This document shows, piece by piece, positions 4,804-7,762 of a stretch of 7,762 nucleotides of DNA. Under the pieces are notes generated by a model. That model was not told the DNA's origin. It was given only the letters and a program-made list of their open reading frames with translations, and did no database searches. Both the position numbers and the translations under genes were made by a program. The stretch is from DATACZ01 sp036258795 (GTDB lineage Bacteria; Actinomycetota; CADDZG01; JAHWKV01). The stretch covers positions 1 to 7,762 of the forward strand of contig DATACZ010000190.1 in the NCBI GenBank assembly GCA_036258795.1, read 5' to 3'. Position 1 is the first letter of the stretch; the number at the start of each line of letters is the position of its first letter.

Positions 4804-5769
4804 TCAAGCTCGCGGTATCAGTTCCAGGATCACCCCGTCGCGCATCCAGGAGGCTACGTGCTCATCGGGGTCCCTCACGGACTCCCGTTCGCTGACCAAC
4901 TGCCTGGCAATCTCCTCGAACTCCTCTTTGTCTGCGGCTGTGATGGTTCTGACGTCCGCGTCAAATTCGGCCATTCGGGCGTCCCGGCCCTTCCAACGCA
5001 GGACCACGTGCGCACTCCGTACATTTGCGGCGTAGGGAATCAGCTGCTGGGGCTCACCGGATAGGACGAAGATGCGCTTGTCCTTGTTGTTGTAGACGAA
5101 CCAGCAGGCGAGCGGGCGTCTCATGGGATCGGTGTCGGGGGTCAGCCACAGGATGTCAGACTTTTTTAGGCTCTCCTCCATGGCATCGTCGATGGCTGGG
5201 CGCTCGACGGGCACCTCCTGGTCGCTCCACTCGATGTCCTCGTCGGTCACGTAGCCGAAGTCCTCCCAGCTCGTCGAGACCGCCTTCAAGCTGTAGAAGG
5301 AGGTGTAGTTGAAGAGCTGATCTATGGCGTCGGTGGCCAGGTCGAAGTCCTCGTACCTGATCACCTCCTCATCAGGCACCAGTCCCTCTTCAACCTGCTC
5401 CTGCCGGAAGGCATGGGCAGTCTCGACAGACTCATCCGAGGCGAACTTGTCATCCGGTCGGGCTCCACCGGTTCCTCGCACCGGGTGAGGATCCTTGCGG
5501 AACACCAGGACCCAGGAGGGCTGGTCGGGCGAGATGTAGCCCTCCGACCAAAAGCTTCCGTCGTTTAGGCTGGCCCTCATGAAGATGAGGGGGTTCGGGT
5601 AGACAATCCGGTAGCCGGTCCAATGGGCCTTGAAGATGCGCTCTGCGGCGGGCAATAGGGAGATTTCCACCGTGCCGGCTTGACCCTTCCCCGGTCGAAT
5701 GCCGTATTCGGAAAGCCGGCGCGCAATATGGACCTTGAGCTCTTGGATTGCGGTCTCCGTTCGGAGCAT
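4804..5769 (-). CDS. Conserved-looking protein of unknown function, possible FMN split-barrel C-terminus
   Basis: I do not recognise this 321-residue protein with certainty. It has no signal peptide or membrane segment and is rich in acidic residues, especially at 105-200. The N-terminal part (1-95) contains a probable helix followed by alternating strands (VEISLLPAAERIF, WTGYRIVYPNPLIFMRA). The C-terminal part, about 198-320, has the strand pattern of pyridoxamine-phosphate-oxidase-like FMN-binding barrels: KKSDILWLTPDTDPMRRPLA, then CWFVYNNKDKRIFVLSG, then SAHVVLRWKG and a closing helix. This fold assignment is inference from pattern only. The ATG at 5769 lies 6 bases after a perfect TATAAT box on the minus strand, which suggests a leaderless transcript. 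It is divergent from the NfeD gene with 21 bases between the starts, and probably co-transcribed with the downstream phosphoesterase gene. Confidence 0.8.
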   Translation of the reverse strand: MLRTETAIQELKVHIARRLSEYGIRPGKGQAGTVEISLLPAAERIFKAHWTGYRIVYPNPLIFMRASLNDGSFWSEGYISPDQPSWVLVFRKDPHPVRGTGGARPDDKFASDESVETAHAFRQEQVEEGLVPDEEVIRYEDFDLATDAIDQLFNYTSFYSLKAVSTSWEDFGYVTDEDIEWSDQEVPVERPAIDDAMEESLKKSDILWLTPDTDPMRRPLACWFVYNNKDKRIFVLSGEPQQLIPYAANVRSAHVVLRWKGRDARMAEFDADVRTITAADKEEFEEIARQLVSERESVRDPDEHVASWMRDGVILELIPRA

Positions 5770-5775
5770 TGCCTG

Positions 5776-5781
5776 ATTATA
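5776..5781 (-). promoter_or_regulatory. Consensus -10 box for the 5769-4804 gene
   Basis: Read on the minus strand, these bases are TATAAT, the exact -10 consensus, ending 6 bases before the ATG at 5769. Transcription would begin at or next to the A of the start codon, giving a leaderless mRNA. No good -35 is seen (CATTCG at 17-base spacing). The box lies within the 21-base gap to the divergent NfeD gene. Confidence 0.55.
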
Positions 5782-5790
5782 TGAACTTAA

Positions 5791-7161
5791 ATGCTCGCCG
5801 AATGCTTAGAGTCCCAGGGTAGACGCCGGTTTACGGGCCGCGGGCCCTTCCGGTTTTGGTCGCTTTTTCTGGCGGCATCGTCCTTCATCCTGGCCAGTTA
5901 CGTGATTTCCGGTCCTGTCGCAGCTGCCCAGGTCAATCCGGCTGCTTATGTCGAGGTGACGGGACTCATCGACCCAGCTGTCGCAGACTCGCTCTTGGAG
6001 CAAATCAAAGTGGCCGAGCGCGATGGGGCCTCAGCTCTCATTGTTCGGCTCGACACACCAGGCGCGGTCGGAATTGACGCCGATCGCCTGGTGCGAGGGG
6101 TGCTTGACTCCCCGATTCCCGTGGTGGTGTGGGTGGGTCCGGGCGATGCGCGGGCGGAGGGGGTGGGAGCGCTGCTTGCGGTGGCGGCACACTACTCCGC
6201 TATGGCCCAGGATGCGAAGCTTGGTCCCGCGGAGCCGCTGGATCTCAGGAATTACAGCAGGCGACAACCGAGCTCCGAAGGACCACAGAGCCTGAGTGCC
6301 CTTCTGAACACAATCAGGGGAGGCCGGCCGGAAATTAGAGGTGCAGGATTGGCTGAGTTGGCCAGACAGCAGCTCGGTGCCTCCAATGCAGAGGTCCTGC
6401 GAATGACCGATGCTGTCACGGGATCCATACCCGAGCTGTTTCGGGGCTTGAAGGGCCAGTCATTGGCCGTGCAGGGCGGGACCGTCACGCTGTCCGATCA
6501 ACCTTTCACCCTTCGGTTCATGAAGATGGGCCTGGCCGAGCGCCTTCTCCACGGCGCCGTACGACCTCCAGCTGCCTATCTGCTCCTGATGGTGGGGCTT
6601 TTCGGAATCATCTTCGAGCTCTACAACCCAGGGGTGGGGGCTGCGGCCCTGGCCGGAGGTGTATCCGTGGGATTCGGCGTCTACGGCCTCACCGTCCTTC
6701 CTACCTCCTGGCTGGGAGCAGCAATGCTCATTGCCGGCTTTGGCCTGTTGCTGGCGGAACTTCGAACTAACCGGCTGGGACGCCTCTCGGCCCTCGGATT
6801 CGCCGCCATCGCGGTAGGAAGCCTTCGATTGTTTGCCGGGGCGCACCCAGCTCTGGAGCTCCCCTGGTGGGCCGTCGCCGTAGGTCTGGCCGCCACCGCA
6901 ATCTTTTTCCTCTCGATAATGACCTCGGCCATCCGGGCCCGGGCTGCAAAACCACTGGTTGGAACGGAGGGCCTCGTTGGATCCTTTGGAATTGCTCGGA
7001 CCGATATCAGTCCCGAAGGCCAGGTAATGGCTCGGGGTACTCTGTGGAGAGCCCAGACCGTAGGGGCCGCAATCGGTCAGGGGACGTCCATCAAGATCTT
7101 GGGCGTTAAGGGGTTGATCCTGATGGTGGAGCCCGCAGAGGAGATCTCGCCCGGACCTTAA
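5791..7161 (+). CDS. NfeD-family membrane protein with degenerate ClpP-like protease domain
   Basis: The architecture is that of long NfeD proteins. There is a signal or anchor segment (21-45, ending PVAAAQ), a ClpP/crotonase-like domain (about 50-235), several membrane segments (about 261-275, 278-303, 305-323, 333-349 and 357-378) and a C-terminal OB-fold NfeD domain (387-447, GTEGLVGSFGIARTDI to GLILMVEP). Such proteins act in membrane quality control, often with stomatin-like partners. In the archaeal protease 1510-N the catalytic Ser lies in an AASAG motif and the Lys in a PKITNY-like segment. Here the matching stretches read DARAEGVGALL (119-129) and EGPQSLSALL (163-172), so both residues appear lost, and the oxyanion motif PGG is PGA (90-92). 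Proteolysis is therefore doubtful. No stomatin gene is adjacent. The ATG at 5791 has no ribosome binding site and is probably leaderless. Confidence 0.88.
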   Translation: MLAECLESQGRRRFTGRGPFRFWSLFLAASSFILASYVISGPVAAAQVNPAAYVEVTGLIDPAVADSLLEQIKVAERDGASALIVRLDTPGAVGIDADRLVRGVLDSPIPVVVWVGPGDARAEGVGALLAVAAHYSAMAQDAKLGPAEPLDLRNYSRRQPSSEGPQSLSALLNTIRGGRPEIRGAGLAELARQQLGASNAEVLRMTDAVTGSIPELFRGLKGQSLAVQGGTVTLSDQPFTLRFMKMGLAERLLHGAVRPPAAYLLLMVGLFGIIFELYNPGVGAAALAGGVSVGFGVYGLTVLPTSWLGAAMLIAGFGLLLAELRTNRLGRLSALGFAAIAVGSLRLFAGAHPALELPWWAVAVGLAATAIFFLSIMTSAIRARAAKPLVGTEGLVGSFGIARTDISPEGQVMARGTLWRAQTVGAAIGQGTSIKILGVKGLILMVEPAEEISPGP

Positions 7162-7188
7162 GAGCGCCCGACTGCTACGCCGTAGTGA

Positions 7189-7762
7189 TCAACGGTTTGC
7201 TCCCAAGCTGGTGGCTTTGGGGCCCAGCATCCTCAGATCCCCAGTCCTGTGGGTAAAGCCGATTTGGTCAAGGTACTCGAGCAACGGGACGGCATACTTT
7301 CGGCTGGTCGAGACCATGTCTCTGAAGTCCGCCACTGTGAACGGTCCTGCCTTCTGCACCCGCTCGACGATCTGAGCCTTGACCTTGTTGAGGAACCCTG
7401 CAGGGAACACCTGGTTCGGACTTATCTGGACCAGCTCACCACTTCGGACGAGGGCTCGAATCATCTCCGGCTTGTGGCGCGTGGTCAGCTGCTGAAGCGT
7501 CGGGGGCGAGGCACCCGCAGCCTCCAGCTCCTGCAACAGGCGCATCTTCTCCGGCCCCTCTACCTGAGGAGAGAAGTCCCGGGTACGCACAGCGGTCGAG
7601 TCGGCCCGCAGGACCTCTCGGCGAACCAGCTCATCCACGAGCTCGTCCAGGAGCTGGGGGGGAAGCCGGAGCTCCGATCTCAGGCTCGTTAAAGGCATTC
7701 CCGCCTCCATGGGGTGCTGGCTTTGGTGGCTTCTCAGCATCCTCTCGATTCGGAGGGTTATC
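7189..7762 (-). CDS. selB: Selenocysteine-specific elongation factor SelB, C-terminal part
   Basis: SelB is a GTPase that carries selenocysteyl-tRNA to the ribosome at UGA codons marked by an mRNA hairpin. Only the C-terminal 190 or so residues are in the window; the frame stays open to base 7762 on the minus strand, so the start and GTPase domains lie outside. What remains is the winged-helix region that binds the mRNA hairpin. It has ERMLRSHQSQHPMEAGMPLTSLR-type helices at the start, LLDELVDELVRREVL, and the highly characteristic final module with FTVADFRDMVSTSRKYAVPLL followed by EYLDQIGFTHRTGDLRML. E. coli SelB ends with the closely similar GRKLAIQILEYFDRVGFTRR (from memory). An ATG at 7740 is internal and should not be taken as the start. 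The gene is convergent with the NfeD gene, with 27 bases between stop codons. The gene ends in TGA. Confidence 0.92.
   Translation of the reverse strand, partial: ITLRIERMLRSHQSQHPMEAGMPLTSLRSELRLPPQLLDELVDELVRREVLRADSTAVRTRDFSPQVEGPEKMRLLQELEAAGASPPTLQQLTTRHKPEMIRALVRSGELVQISPNQVFPAGFLNKVKAQIVERVQKAGPFTVADFRDMVSTSRKYAVPLLEYLDQIGFTHRTGDLRMLGPKATSLGANR

Noticed and set aside
7172..7188. CTACG-C-CGTAG palindrome as a terminator between nfeD and selB
   Set aside because: The loop is too tight for the full stem, the remaining stem is about four pairs, and there is no T-tract on either strand.
7738..7740. ATG at 7740 as the start of a small stand-alone gene
   Set aside because: The frame is open through it to the window edge, and the upstream residues (ITLRIER) continue the SelB helix. 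The gene is cut by the window, not short.

Overview
This looks like chromosomal housekeeping DNA from a high-GC bacterium, most probably a member of the Actinobacteriota. The reasons are the ask-asd gene order, a lysC gene with a built-in internal start for a small regulatory subunit, several genes that appear leaderless behind TANNNT-type -10 boxes, and the protein families present. The species cannot be named from the sequence. No mobile element, CRISPR array or phage gene was seen.

Layout. Positions 1-301 form a near-perfect inverted duplication of the 5' part of the aspartokinase gene. The true N-terminal codons of LysC, including the KYGGTS motif, lie on the minus strand at 168-130, while the rest of the gene runs on the plus strand from 170 to 1372. 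This looks like a fold-back junction, probably a chimera or contig-end artefact, and possibly a real inversion. The plus strand continues with asd (1424-2449), a HIT-family protein that overlaps the asd stop codon and appears to start with CTG (2446-2868), and a tRNA-Pro(CGG) gene (2894-2970). A structured 283-base leader or intergenic region follows. It ends in a hairpin that covers the ribosome binding site of a nitroreductase-family gene (3254-3913).

Two minus-strand genes come next: a membrane-anchored metallophosphoesterase (4730-3855), whose 3' end overlaps the nitroreductase gene, and upstream of it an unrecognised 321-residue protein (5769-4804). That protein starts only 21 bases from the divergent start of an NfeD-family membrane protein (5791-7161). 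The NfeD protease-like domain seems to lack its catalytic residues. On the minus strand at the right edge is the C-terminal part of SelB, the selenocysteine-specific elongation factor (7189 to beyond 7762), so the organism probably makes selenoproteins.

How the genes work together. LysC and Asd catalyse the first two steps of the aspartate pathway (aspartate to aspartyl phosphate to aspartate semialdehyde), which feeds lysine, diaminopimelate, threonine and methionine synthesis. The HIT gene is probably co-transcribed and translationally coupled to asd. The other genes have no obvious shared pathway. The most notable points are the fold-back in lysC, the CTG start of the HIT gene, the occluded ribosome binding site of the nitroreductase, the catalytically degenerate NfeD without a stomatin partner, and the 21-base divergent promoter. 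I did not find a clear multi-gene novel system.
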